Below are positions 51,540 to 60,583 of a stretch of DNA of 64,000 nucleotides, piece by piece. The notes beneath the pieces were generated by a model. That model did no database searches. It was not told the origin of the DNA and saw nothing but the letters and a program-made list of their open reading frames with translations. The stretch spans positions 124,001-188,000 of the forward strand of contig JAGZSY010000002.1 of NCBI GenBank assembly GCA_018380885.1, given 5' to 3'. Position 1 is the stretch's first letter, and every line of letters starts with the position of its first letter. Source of the stretch: Enterocloster asparagiformis. Lineage in GTDB: Bacteria; Bacillota; Clostridia; Lachnospirales; Lachnospiraceae. Position numbers and translations under genes: made by a program.

Positions 51540-54500
51540 CTACCTCAGCCTCTCCACGCCGTCGTTCAGCACGCTTCGCAGGCTGTTTCGCAGCACATCC
51601 ACGTCGATGGGCTTTGCCACATGGGCCGTCATACCGGATTCCATAGCCGACTGCACGTCCTCCGCAAAGGCGTTGGCCGTCATGGCGATGATGGGAATCG
51701 CCGCGGCGTCCGGGCGGTCCAGACGGCGGATGGCCCTGGTGGCCTCATAGCCGTTCATTTCCGGCATCTGGACGTCCATCAGAATGGCGTCGTAGGTTCC
51801 GGGAGCCGCCTCCGCAAAGGCGCGCACCGCCTGGGCCCCGTTCTGGCGCACCACGGTCTTGGCCCCGTACATGGCCAGCAGCTCACAGAGGATTTCCGCA
51901 TTGATCTCATTGTCCTCCGCCACCAGGAACAGCCTTCCTCCAAATATCTTCTGGTTGACCTCGTCCATATACGTGCGCTCGGACTGCGGCCCGCGGCTCT
52001 CACTGCCCGCCTCCGCGCGCTCCCCCTCCAGCTCCACGTAAAATACCGTGCCCTGATGCAGCTTGCTCTCTACCGAGATGTCGCCGCCCATCAAGTCCAC
52101 CAGGCCCTTGGTGATGCTTAAGCCCAGACCGGTTCCCTCCACGCGGGTCATATGCTTGCTGCGGGTGAAGGGCTCAAAAATGTGCGTTAAAAATTCTTCC
52201 GTCATGCCTACCCCGGTATCGCGGATCGTAAACCGGTACCGGACCCTGTTTTCCAGGACAGCCGGTATCTCCTCCACCTCAAAGTCCACCCGTCCGCCCT
52301 CCGGCGTATATTTGACCGCATTGCTCAGAATGTTGATGAGAATCTGGTTGATCCGCAGCGCATCCCCGTAAAAGCACGGGTTAGCGATCTCCCCTGTCCG
52401 AATGCAGAATTCGAGTCCCGCCGCCCTGGCCTGGGAAGCCATGATGGCGGAGAGCTGCCCCAGTATCTCATGGATGGATATCCGCATGATATTTAAGCTG
52501 ATCTGGGAGCTCTCGATCTTGCTCATATCCAGAATGTCGTTGATCAGACTCAGCAGATGCCTGGAGGAAATGGATATCTTTTGCAGGCAGTCCGTCACCC
52601 GCTCCTGATCCCCCAGATGGGCCATTGCCAGCGCGGTCATACCCATGATTGCGTTCATCGGGGTGCGGATATCGTGGCTCATGGTGGAGAGGAAATCGCT
52701 CTTGGCCCTGTTTGCATCCTCCGCACGCGCCAGCGCGTTCTCCAATTCCCGCTTGGTCCGGCGCTCGGCTGCCAGCATATCCGTCACGTCCGCACGCACC
52801 AGACATATAGTCCTGTGATTCACGTCCCCCCACATGACATTAACCTGCTTATAGCGCTCCTGTCCCTCCTCCTCGCAGCAGACCAGGAAATCGTATCCGC
52901 TGGGTTTTTCTTCCAGCTTTTTGCGCATCGTTGCGATCTGAAACTGGAGGCGCGCTTCTTCCAGCGCCTCCGGGCAGATGGAGCGGTCCACGAAACGGAG
53001 GATCGAGTCATTGTACTGCTCGACAAAATAAGGCGGCAGATTATCCAGCACCGTCTCCCTGGTATACAGCGTCAGGCATCCCTGGCGGATGTTGATAAAA
53101 CCGGCCAGCTCAAATGTGTAGGCGATCACGTGGAGCATTCCCTGCTGCTCGCGGACGGATTCGGTAATGTCGGCCCGGGTCAGGCACACTCTTCCCAGGC
53201 GCAGGTCCACAGCCGAGACCGTGATATTCTTGGTGCGGATATCCCCGTTGGCAGCCACCATGGAAAAAGCAATGGTATAAGCGCCCTCCCGGCGCAGGCG
53301 CTGCTGAATGTATCCGGCATCCAGAACCTCCCTCATGCGCTCCCGGTCCCGCGGTACCACTTCATGTTCAAGCACACTTTCGATCTGACGGGAGTAAACC
53401 TCCTCGCAGCACCCGGCGCCGCCTTCCGGCTGGCTGTCGGAAAGGATTCTGTATGTATCGCGCCGCAGGTCCACATCCGCAATAAAGTCATAACCTGTTG
53501 CGGAGATCTGCTTCATGATGCGGTCCGCAATGGTCTGCTGGGTGATATCCGTCACGGTGAGGATTCCGGTGACATCCCCGCTGTCCGGAGTCGCCACCAG
53601 GTTCATATTCACCTGGACGTACCTGCCCGTGTCCTCTTTGGGCGGACGCATAAAGCACTCCAGGCGCCGCTCCACATCCCCCCGCCGGAACGCCTCCAGC
53701 GCGGGCTCGTTCAGGTAAATATCGAGAAAACGCTTCCGCTCCTCCTCGTCCTCCACCAGGCCGGCAAGGCCGATAAAAAAGTCCTCGCGCACTGTCCCGA
53801 AGGTCTCCAGCAGGTCGGAATCCGTGTAATCAATAATCTCTATAATCTGGTTCTGCGTGATATTGCAGTGCCCCAGGATCAAAGCGTTCGGCCCTTGCGC
53901 CTGGTAATGCTGCATGATCAGGTCTTTGTACTGCTGCCGGAGCCGGCTCTGCTCCTCCCGCTCCCTGGTCATATCGTGGTACACCGAGTAAACCCGGATT
54001 TCACCGGCCTCGCTCTGAATCAAGGAGAGGCTGTTTTTCACCCAGACATACCCCCCGCTGCCTTTTTGCAAGCGGTAGACGATCTCACAGTGGCTCTCCC
54101 GGCCAGCGATGTACTCCGCCATCTTGGTATTTACGTAATCCTGATCGTCAGGGTGAACGCCCTCCATGGCATCCCGCCGGTAGAGGTCCCAGGCCTCATC
54201 CAAGGTCATCTCCGTCATGGCTGCAAAGCCCTCTGACAGAAATTCCGGCAGCATTTTTCCGTCCTGGCCATAACTCACCACCGCAACGCCGCCGGGCAGA
54301 TTTTTCAAGACCGTCTCAAAATACTGGGCCAGCCGCTCTTTCTCCCTGCGCAGCTCAATCTCCTCCGTCACATCGCGGATGATCTTGACATAGGCTGAGA
54401 TTCCGTTCCATTCAATTTCCTTAAAAGAAGTGCTGTAAAAACGCCCTGCCTCGGGCACAAGGATCTCATGCCCCTCCCAGCTGCCTTTATCCTCTCTCAA

Positions 54501-55856
54501 AAAGCAGCGCTCGCACGGCTCCTCCTTTCCGTAGAGTGCCCGGTAGCATTTCTGTCCCACGCACTCCCGCGCCTCGGCAAAGAGACGCTTAGACTCATTG
54601 ACATAGAGAAGGTCATAATTTTCCTTGTCAATGACGTAAATTCCGTCCGCCATATCGCCGGCGATATCCTGGAACAAGCGGTTTTCCGCAGACATACCGG
54701 TGAATACGGCGTAAAACTTTGTACAGTCAGACAGAGGCCCGATCCGCCTGCCGTTCAAGTGGATCCAGATCAGGCTGCCGTCCTTGTGGCGCATGCGGTA
54801 GGACACATCCAGAACCTCCCCGCTGATCAGCGCGGCCCTGGCCGCGGCGATCACCCGCTCCCGGTCGTGCTCATAGATCACATCCAGGGCGTCGCGGCTC
54901 ACCAGCCGGGTAAACTCCTCCCTGGTATGGCCGGACAGCTTCATCACGCCGTCTGAGAAATAGGTGGGCATAAAGCGCCCGCCCTCAACCTGATAGCTGG
55001 CAATTCCCCCCGGTATCGAGTTGACCAGATGGGCCATCTCCTGCTGGGCTTCCTTGAGGTCGGATATATTGTGGAACACGCAGTGGAGCAGCGGATAACC
55101 GCTCTCCTCCCCGATCCACTTGATCTGCGCGCGGACCCAAACGATATGGCCGCTGCGGTGCTGTTTGCGAAACTCAATGGTGGCGACGCCCTTTGTGCGG
55201 ATCACCTCGGCGGCCTTGGCCACCACCGCGGCCTTATCCTCATGGTAGGTCATATCCGCCGCATCGCCCTTGACCAGCTCCCGGTATTCCTCCACCGTGT
55301 ACCCGGACAATTCCGGTACGCCGTCGGAAAAGTAAACCGTCTCAAACCGGTCCGACACCTTGTAGATGGCAACGCCGCCGGGAATCGCATTGATGATATC
55401 CTGCATCTCCTCGTTGGCGTTCGCCAGCTCCCGCTCCAAACGGCCTTGTCCTGTCCGCCATTCCTCCGGGCTCCCTGCCCCGCCGCCTCTCACCACAAAC
55501 AGGCTCTTAAGCTTCCATCCGCCGTCTTTTCGGGCGAGCACGGCAAACAGGTTCCTGCGGCTGGCCGTCAGAGAATTGCGCAGGGTCAGCTCAACGGACA
55601 GGCTGCAGGCATCTGCGGCCAGAATCTGCTCATTAAATTCAGAGAACGCGCAGACAAAGGGTTCCTGTATATTCCGGATCGCTTCCCTGAGGCAGCCGGC
55701 CATTTCATCCACGCCGTGGACAGTTCCAAAACCGCCGGGATTGATAATCTCCACATCAGCCGCCGCCAGGGCAACCGACTGTTCCACATTCAGCTGTTCA
55801 TACCAGGCGCGGCAAAATGCCTCCAGCGTTTCCCTGGCCGTTTTCTGCATATCCAT
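51540..55856 (-). CDS. hybrid sensor histidine kinase with multiple PAS domains
   Basis: 1438 residues, no membrane helix, so cytoplasmic. Residues 1-130 form an NTF2/SnoaL-like domain (EAFCRAWYEQLNVEQSVALA). PAS domains follow at about 150-275, 277-395, 395-510, 515-645, then two or three more divergent ones to ~1010. The third has a Cys cluster (GQKCYRALYGKEEPCERC), a possible redox or metal site. HisKA with His1061 in FLSTMSHDIRTPMNAIMG, HATPase with NILSNAVKYT and GTGLGLSITKG, and receiver with Asp1361 in LMDVQMPEMNGYEA. No output domain and no cognate regulator next door, so it signals to a distant partner. GGAGG precedes the ATG by nine bases. Confidence 0.93.
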   Translation of the reverse strand: MDMQKTARETLEAFCRAWYEQLNVEQSVALAAADVEIINPGGFGTVHGVDEMAGCLREAIRNIQEPFVCAFSEFNEQILAADACSLSVELTLRNSLTASRRNLFAVLARKDGGWKLKSLFVVRGGGAGSPEEWRTGQGRLERELANANEEMQDIINAIPGGVAIYKVSDRFETVYFSDGVPELSGYTVEEYRELVKGDAADMTYHEDKAAVVAKAAEVIRTKGVATIEFRKQHRSGHIVWVRAQIKWIGEESGYPLLHCVFHNISDLKEAQQEMAHLVNSIPGGIASYQVEGGRFMPTYFSDGVMKLSGHTREEFTRLVSRDALDVIYEHDRERVIAAARAALISGEVLDVSYRMRHKDGSLIWIHLNGRRIGPLSDCTKFYAVFTGMSAENRLFQDIAGDMADGIYVIDKENYDLLYVNESKRLFAEARECVGQKCYRALYGKEEPCERCFLREDKGSWEGHEILVPEAGRFYSTSFKEIEWNGISAYVKIIRDVTEEIELRREKERLAQYFETVLKNLPGGVAVVSYGQDGKMLPEFLSEGFAAMTEMTLDEAWDLYRRDAMEGVHPDDQDYVNTKMAEYIAGRESHCEIVYRLQKGSGGYVWVKNSLSLIQSEAGEIRVYSVYHDMTREREEQSRLRQQYKDLIMQHYQAQGPNALILGHCNITQNQIIEIIDYTDSDLLETFGTVREDFFIGLAGLVEDEEERKRFLDIYLNEPALEAFRRGDVERRLECFMRPPKEDTGRYVQVNMNLVATPDSGDVTGILTVTDITQQTIADRIMKQISATGYDFIADVDLRRDTYRILSDSQPEGGAGCCEEVYSRQIESVLEHEVVPRDRERMREVLDAGYIQQRLRREGAYTIAFSMVAANGDIRTKNITVSAVDLRLGRVCLTRADITESVREQQGMLHVIAYTFELAGFINIRQGCLTLYTRETVLDNLPPYFVEQYNDSILRFVDRSICPEALEEARLQFQIATMRKKLEEKPSGYDFLVCCEEEGQERYKQVNVMWGDVNHRTICLVRADVTDMLAAERRTKRELENALARAEDANRAKSDFLSTMSHDIRTPMNAIMGMTALAMAHLGDQERVTDCLQKISISSRHLLSLINDILDMSKIESSQISLNIMRISIHEILGQLSAIMASQARAAGLEFCIRTGEIANPCFYGDALRINQILINILSNAVKYTPEGGRVDFEVEEIPAVLENRVRYRFTIRDTGVGMTEEFLTHIFEPFTRSKHMTRVEGTGLGLSITKGLVDLMGGDISVESKLHQGTVFYVELEGERAEAGSESRGPQSERTYMDEVNQKIFGGRLFLVAEDNEINAEILCELLAMYGAKTVVRQNGAQAVRAFAEAAPGTYDAILMDVQMPEMNGYEATRAIRRLDRPDAAAIPIIAMTANAFAEDVQSAMESGMTAHVAKPIDVDVLRNSLRSVLNDGVERLR

Positions 55857-56032
55857 CTGCTCGATCCTCCACCCGGACAGCTTCCCCCTTCGCTTCCGGC
55901 CCCAACAATGCGCAGCCCCGGTTTATCCGGCGCAGGCGCGTTCCCATCTGTTCTCTCCCGTTACTGCATCTCGCTTAAAAATTCATCAATAAACCCGTTA
56001 AATTCTGGTTCTTTTTCATATTAGTATCTTTC

Positions 56033-56061
56033 ATTCTATCATAAATTCCATTAACCTACAA
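56033..56061 (-). promoter_or_regulatory. promoter of the hybrid kinase gene
   Basis: Minus strand TTGTAG, a 17-nt spacer, TAGAAT. Leader of about 170 bases to the start at 55856, in which no second structure is evident. Confidence 0.6.
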
Positions 56062-56068
56062 TCTTTTT

Positions 56069-56130
56069 AAAAAAGCCCCCTCAAACCGGAAGGCGCAGGC
56101 ACCGGCATCCCGCCGGCGTCCGCGCCTTCC
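56069..56130 (-). terminator. probable terminator after ctpA
   Basis: 9-bp stem GGAAGGCGC/GCGCCTTCC (56088-56096, 56122-56130) with inner GC-rich pairing. The T6 run (56069-56074) comes 13 bases later on the minus strand, which is further than ideal. Confidence 0.45.
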
Positions 56131-56164
56131 ATATCCCTGTGCCGGACAGCGGAGTACCCGCCGC

Positions 56165-57556
56165 TCAGCTCTTATCCGTCTGTCCTGTTCTGTCCTTCAC
56201 CACTTCCACAGCCCGCTGCACCTGGTTGTCCTCCTCAGGCTTCACCACTGCCTGGGTTTTTAATTTTTCATCCAGCTCCACCGTCACGTCCGGCTCAATG
56301 CCCTTTCCGTGGAGGTCAAAGCCGCTGGGAGTGTAGTAATGGGAAACCGTGATCTTGATGGCCGAGCCGTCGCCCAGAGGGATCAGGTTCTGCACAATGC
56401 CTTTGCCGTAGGAGGTGGTCCCCACCACGGTAGCCCAGTTGTAGTCCTTCAGCGCGCCGGTCAGCACCTCGGAGGCGCTGGCGGAATCGCCGTTCACCAG
56501 AACCGCGATGGGCAGGTCCATCTGATGGCCGTCAGAGGCCACGTAGTGGTCGCCCTTGCCGTTCTTATCCGCGGTGTAGACGATCATGGTCTTGCCCTCG
56601 CCCTTATCGTAGCGGGTGAAGTTGTCGGGCAGCATATAATCCGCAATTTCCACGGCGCTGTTGAGCAAGCCGCCCGGGTTGCTGCGCAGATCCAGCACCA
56701 ACCCCTTCATTCCCTGAGCCTCCAGATCGTCCAGGGCATCTTTAAACTGCTGGGTGGTCACCAGGTCGAACTGGGTGATCAAAATATATCCGATCTGATC
56801 CGCCAGCATCTGGTGCTCTACGGTGGGAACCTCGATGCTCCGCCTGGTCAGGGTCATGTCCACATACTCGTCCTTTTCCTGGCGGTACACGGTAATGTTT
56901 ACCTGGCTGCCCTCCTCGCCCTTGATATAGTTGTTCACCAGAATGGTCAGGCTCTCGTTTGCAACCACCTTGTCCTCCACCTTGTAGAGGATGTCCCCGG
57001 GCTTCATGCCCGCCTCGTAAGCCGGCGAATTCTCGAATACGCGCACAATGGTGCACAGGCCGGTGTTCCTGTTCTGGCTCAGCATGGCGCCGATGCCGGA
57101 GTAGACGCCCTCGGTGCTCTCCTGCATCTCCTTGTAATCCTCCACCGTATAGTACTCGGAGTAGGGGTCGTTGAGGCCGGCGAGCATCCCTTTGTAGATA
57201 TAATCCTCCACATTGTCCATATCCTCATCGTAGAGGAAATACCGGCCGATGATATTCTGGATCAGAGACATTTTCGTATTGATCTGTTCATAGTCCAGCT
57301 CATCCTGCGCCACTTCCTTGCCGTCCGTGATACCGGGACCGGTCTGGGACGCCTCCGGGCGGCTTCCTCCCCGCGCCATACCCCTGCTGAACAGGTAAAT
57401 CCCCAGGGACATACCCACCACAATCAGGCCGGCAAACACCGTCACCAGCGCGCCCGCTAAGACGCCGTGCCAGAAGCGGCTGTTCCCCTCCTGCCGCTTG
57501 GGCGGCATCGGATTCTCCTGGTTCATATTTTCGTTGAAATTGTTCTGATTATCCAC
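56165..57556 (-). CDS. ctpA: S41-family C-terminal processing protease
   Basis: 463 residues. One N-terminal membrane helix (~30-55) anchors the protein outside. The PDZ domain is at ~165-245 (GMKPGDILYKVEDKVVANES). The S41 catalytic domain holds Ser in NGDSASASEVL and Lys in TSYGKGIVQ. It trims or activates exported wall enzymes. It lies 55 bases downstream of the EnvC/PcsB-like gene and follows ftsEX, an order seen in many Firmicutes. Confidence 0.94.
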   Translation of the reverse strand: MDNQNNFNENMNQENPMPPKRQEGNSRFWHGVLAGALVTVFAGLIVVGMSLGIYLFSRGMARGGSRPEASQTGPGITDGKEVAQDELDYEQINTKMSLIQNIIGRYFLYDEDMDNVEDYIYKGMLAGLNDPYSEYYTVEDYKEMQESTEGVYSGIGAMLSQNRNTGLCTIVRVFENSPAYEAGMKPGDILYKVEDKVVANESLTILVNNYIKGEEGSQVNITVYRQEKDEYVDMTLTRRSIEVPTVEHQMLADQIGYILITQFDLVTTQQFKDALDDLEAQGMKGLVLDLRSNPGGLLNSAVEIADYMLPDNFTRYDKGEGKTMIVYTADKNGKGDHYVASDGHQMDLPIAVLVNGDSASASEVLTGALKDYNWATVVGTTSYGKGIVQNLIPLGDGSAIKITVSHYYTPSGFDLHGKGIEPDVTVELDEKLKTQAVVKPEEDNQVQRAVEVVKDRTGQTDKS

Positions 57557-57611
57557 TTTCTGTCTCCTATCTGTCCGCTACACTTCATCTTCCCGCAGCC
57601 CGCTTTGGCCG

Positions 57612-58820
57612 TCAAGGGCTCACATACTTTCTCGGATTCACATAAGTCCCCCCGGACCTGATTCCGAAATGCAGATGCGGGCCTGTGGAATACCCCGTCG
57701 ATCCCACCTTGGCAATCACCTGGCCTTGTGTCACCTTAGCCCCCTTGCTCACCAGCAGCTGGGAGCAGTGCATATACACCGTGCTCACCCCGCCGCCGTG
57801 ATCGATCATGATATAGTTCCCGGCCGAATAGCTGTATGTAGCGATCACCACCTCGCCATCCGCGGCTGCGATAATGTCGGCTCCGGTGCTTGCGCCGATA
57901 TCCATTCCCTTGTGATTGCTGGACGCCCCTTCCGTGGGCGACTCACGGTCCCCGAAGTTGGAGGTAATCCGGCTGCTGGAAGGGCAGGGCCACTTAAAGC
58001 TAATATTCCCCAAATCCGTAACCGTATACGTCTGTCCGGCCTGCTGGGCCTTCTTCTTCGCCTCCTCCTCCCTGCGCTTCATCTCGGCCTCGATCTGGCG
58101 CATCTTGTCCTCCTGGGCCTTGATATCCGCCTCGTACCCGGCGATCTGTTCCTGGGTGGTCGAAATCTTCGCATTGTAGGAGGTGAGCTCCGCCTCCTTA
58201 TCGTCCAAAAGCTGCTTGACCGAAGCCTGTTTGGCCTTGGTGGTGTCCTGAAGCGCCACAAGGTCCACATGCTCCTGCTCCAGCTCCGCCTCGCGCTTTG
58301 CCACGGCGTCCTTTGTCTCGCCGTATTTCACCAGCATATCCCGGTCGTACTCCGTGATCTTGCTCACGTACTCCGCCCGGTTGAGCATTTGGGAAATGCT
58401 CTTGGACTGCAAAATCAAGTCCAGATAGCTGGTATCCCCGCGCTCATACATGTATTTGATTCTGAGCTTCATGGATTCGTACTGATTCTGCTCCGTCTCC
58501 ATCGCCGCCTCCAGCTCCGTCTGGGCCTGGGCGATCTCCGCTTCCTTCTGTGCGATCTGTTCCTCCAGCTGGGATAGCTCGCCGGCCAGCGCGTTTAAAT
58601 TTCCATCCAGCTGGCGCACGTATTTTTCCGTGTCCGCCTTTAAACCCTCCAGCTGTTTTAAGGCGTCCTCCGTTTTCTTTTTTTCCTGTTCCAGGGTGCT
58701 CACCTGGTCCTTGGCATCCTTTAACCCCTGGCTGGTGGCGTAGGCCGTAGGGCCGGCCGCCAGACCTGCCGCGACCACGCACGCCGCCGCCAGAATCCGG
58801 ATTCGTCTCCATCGGTTCAT
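57612..58820 (-). CDS. EnvC/PcsB-like murein hydrolase activator with M23 domain
   Basis: 402 residues. Signal peptide at ~1-28 (…GPTAYA). Long coiled coil at ~32-255 (KDAKDQVSTLEQEKKKTEDA … KRREEEAKKKAQQ). The C-terminal M23/LytM domain has NHKGMDIGASTGADI and HLHFGIRSGG; the first His and the HxH needed for zinc are present, so it may be an active peptidase rather than only an activator. The FtsX protein encoded just upstream normally docks with such coiled coils and triggers cleavage at the septum. Confidence 0.92.
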   Translation of the reverse strand: MNRWRRIRILAAACVVAAGLAAGPTAYATSQGLKDAKDQVSTLEQEKKKTEDALKQLEGLKADTEKYVRQLDGNLNALAGELSQLEEQIAQKEAEIAQAQTELEAAMETEQNQYESMKLRIKYMYERGDTSYLDLILQSKSISQMLNRAEYVSKITEYDRDMLVKYGETKDAVAKREAELEQEHVDLVALQDTTKAKQASVKQLLDDKEAELTSYNAKISTTQEQIAGYEADIKAQEDKMRQIEAEMKRREEEAKKKAQQAGQTYTVTDLGNISFKWPCPSSSRITSNFGDRESPTEGASSNHKGMDIGASTGADIIAAADGEVVIATYSYSAGNYIMIDHGGGVSTVYMHCSQLLVSKGAKVTQGQVIAKVGSTGYSTGPHLHFGIRSGGTYVNPRKYVSP

Positions 58821-58839
58821 GTTCCCTCGCCCCTTCCCG

Positions 58840-59748
58840 TCAAACCTTCAGATGCTTGTGTATGGTAAAGAAGCTCACCAGAAAACCGATTCCCACGCCC
58901 AGGGACATAGCCACTCCCGTCATGTAGGGGAAAATCTCCTGCAGGGGCAGGGGAGCAAAAATCCCCGTGATCACCTGGTAGCGCTCATTGATAAAGAGCA
59001 CGGCCTTCTGGTACAAAAAATACATCCCGCCCAAAGGGATCAGGGCTCCGAACAGCCCCAGCAAAACGCCCTCCACCACAAAGGGTGCCCGTATCATATA
59101 GTTTGTCGCCCCGATCAGGCGCATAATCTCATTTTCCTGCCGTCGAAACGCCGCGGCCACGGATATGGTGTTGCTGATCAGGAACACGGCCACCGCCAGC
59201 AGCACGCCGATGATCACCGCGGACAGCAGGCCCACGATCTTAGCCGTGCTGGACAGCCCGGCCACCGCGCTGTTGGAGTAATTCACCTTCCGCACGCCGT
59301 CGATCAGCTGCAGCCTGGCTACCACCTGGTCCTGATCCCCAATATCGTTGAGAAAAACCGTGAAGGAGGCCGAGCCTGCCAGCGGGTTGTCGTCGGCAAA
59401 GCCCTCGGCCAGGTCCTCCATACCCTTAAAATACTCGGACTTAAAGGATTCCCAGGCCTGTTCGGCGGAGACGTACTCCATATCCCGCACCTCTCCCCAG
59501 GCGCGTATCTCGTTTCCGATGGCTAAAATCTGATCCTCGGGCAGATCGTCCGCAAAAAACACGGTGATCCCAACCGTGGACTGGGCCACCTGCGTCACGT
59601 TCTGCACATTGGCCACAATGGCAAAAAAAAGGCAGAATAAAAAAATACACGCAGAAATCGTCGCCATGGAAGCCAGGGAGAACAGGATATTTCTGCATAT
59701 ATTAACGATGCCCTGTTTCAGGCAATACCAAAATGTGCTAATTCTCAT
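58840..59748 (-). CDS. ftsX: cell division protein FtsX
   Basis: 302 residues. Four membrane helices: one at ~20-45 (ISACIFLFCLFFAIVANV), three in the C-terminal half (LLSAVIIGVLLAVAVFLIS and on). A large outside loop at ~50-165 contacts the hydrolase. The start MRISTFW overlaps the ftsE stop by 11 nt. Forms the gating complex with FtsE. Confidence 0.95.
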   Translation of the reverse strand: MRISTFWYCLKQGIVNICRNILFSLASMATISACIFLFCLFFAIVANVQNVTQVAQSTVGITVFFADDLPEDQILAIGNEIRAWGEVRDMEYVSAEQAWESFKSEYFKGMEDLAEGFADDNPLAGSASFTVFLNDIGDQDQVVARLQLIDGVRKVNYSNSAVAGLSSTAKIVGLLSAVIIGVLLAVAVFLISNTISVAAAFRRQENEIMRLIGATNYMIRAPFVVEGVLLGLFGALIPLGGMYFLYQKAVLFINERYQVITGIFAPLPLQEIFPYMTGVAMSLGVGIGFLVSFFTIHKHLKV

Positions 59749-60442
59749 ATTCGAAGCGCTGCCTTTCCGGTGTGATATAGCTGCCCGTGTCGTCGGTGAT
59801 AATCCCACGGTCCATGGTAATGACCCGCTTTCCCATCTCCTCCACCAGCTCATGGCTGTGGGTGATCACGACCACCGTTGTTCCGCGCTGGTTGATCTCA
59901 TCCAGAAGCCTCATGATCTCATGGGCATTGAAGCTGTCCAAATTGCCCGTGGGCTCATCGGCCAGCAGCACCTCCGGATCATTGATCAGCGCCCTGGCAA
60001 TGGCCACGCGCTGCTGTTCCCCGCCGGAAAGCTGTCTGGGATAAGCCTTGTACTTGGCCGACAGCCCCACCATGCGCAGCATCTCCGGCACGGACTCCTT
60101 GATCACCCGCCCCGGAACGCCGATCACCCGCTGTGCAAACGCAACGTTCTCAAATACAGTGCGGTCTTTCAGGAGTCTGAAATCCTGAAAGACCACGCCC
60201 AATCCTCTACGATATTTTGGGACGTACCGCCGGGGCATGCGACCTAAGTCCATGTTGTTCACCTTGATGCGTCCCTTTGTGGGTTCCAGCTCTTTGAGCA
60301 GCAGCTTCATCAGCGTGCTTTTGCCGGAACCGCTTCTCCCTACGATAAAGACAAACTCGCCCTCGTCAATGGTGAGGCTGATATTTTTCAGCGCCTTGTT
60401 GCCCGTCTCATAGGTCTTGCTTACTCGATCGATCTCTATCAT
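59738..60442 (-). CDS. ftsE: cell division ATP-binding protein FtsE
   Basis: 234 residues. Walker A GRSGSGKST, Q-loop VVFQDFRLLKDRTVFE, signature LSGGEQQRVAIARAL, Walker B LLADEPTGNLD, switch VITHSHELVE. It powers FtsX-mediated activation of the EnvC/PcsB-like hydrolase at division. Confidence 0.96.
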   Translation of the reverse strand: MIEIDRVSKTYETGNKALKNISLTIDEGEFVFIVGRSGSGKSTLMKLLLKELEPTKGRIKVNNMDLGRMPRRYVPKYRRGLGVVFQDFRLLKDRTVFENVAFAQRVIGVPGRVIKESVPEMLRMVGLSAKYKAYPRQLSGGEQQRVAIARALINDPEVLLADEPTGNLDSFNAHEIMRLLDEINQRGTTVVVITHSHELVEEMGKRVITMDRGIITDDTGSYITPERQRFEYEN

Positions 60443-60473
60443 CCGTTACTCCGAAATCTAATTTACACGCAGC

Positions 60474-60583
60474 CGCGGGGGGCTTCGCCCCGCGGGCCAT
60501 TACACTCGGCAATCGCCCGCTGCCTCTGGCTGCGGCCCATTACATACAGCAATCGCCCTTCGGGCCATTACACTCAATAATCC
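60474..60583 (-). repeat. three degenerate tandem hairpin units after the CdaR-type gene
   Basis: The plus strand contains GGCCATTACACTC, GCCCATTACATAC and GGCCATTACACTC at about 60496, 60534 and 60565. The first two continue GGCAATCGCCC or AGCAATCGCCC. Each unit ends in a GC-rich hairpin (CCCGAAGGG; CCGCAGCC…GGCAGCGG; CCGCGGGGC…GCCCCCCGCGG on the minus strand). The third copy overlaps the gene's own stop codon, so the gene's 3' end seems to have been duplicated. Confidence 0.7.

Noticed and set aside
52557..54236. 559-codon plus-strand open frame
   Set aside because: Antisense to the hybrid kinase; no start signal and no recognisable domain.
56309..57460. 383-codon plus-strand open frame
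   Set aside because: Antisense to ctpA; His/Val/Leu-rich mirror text.
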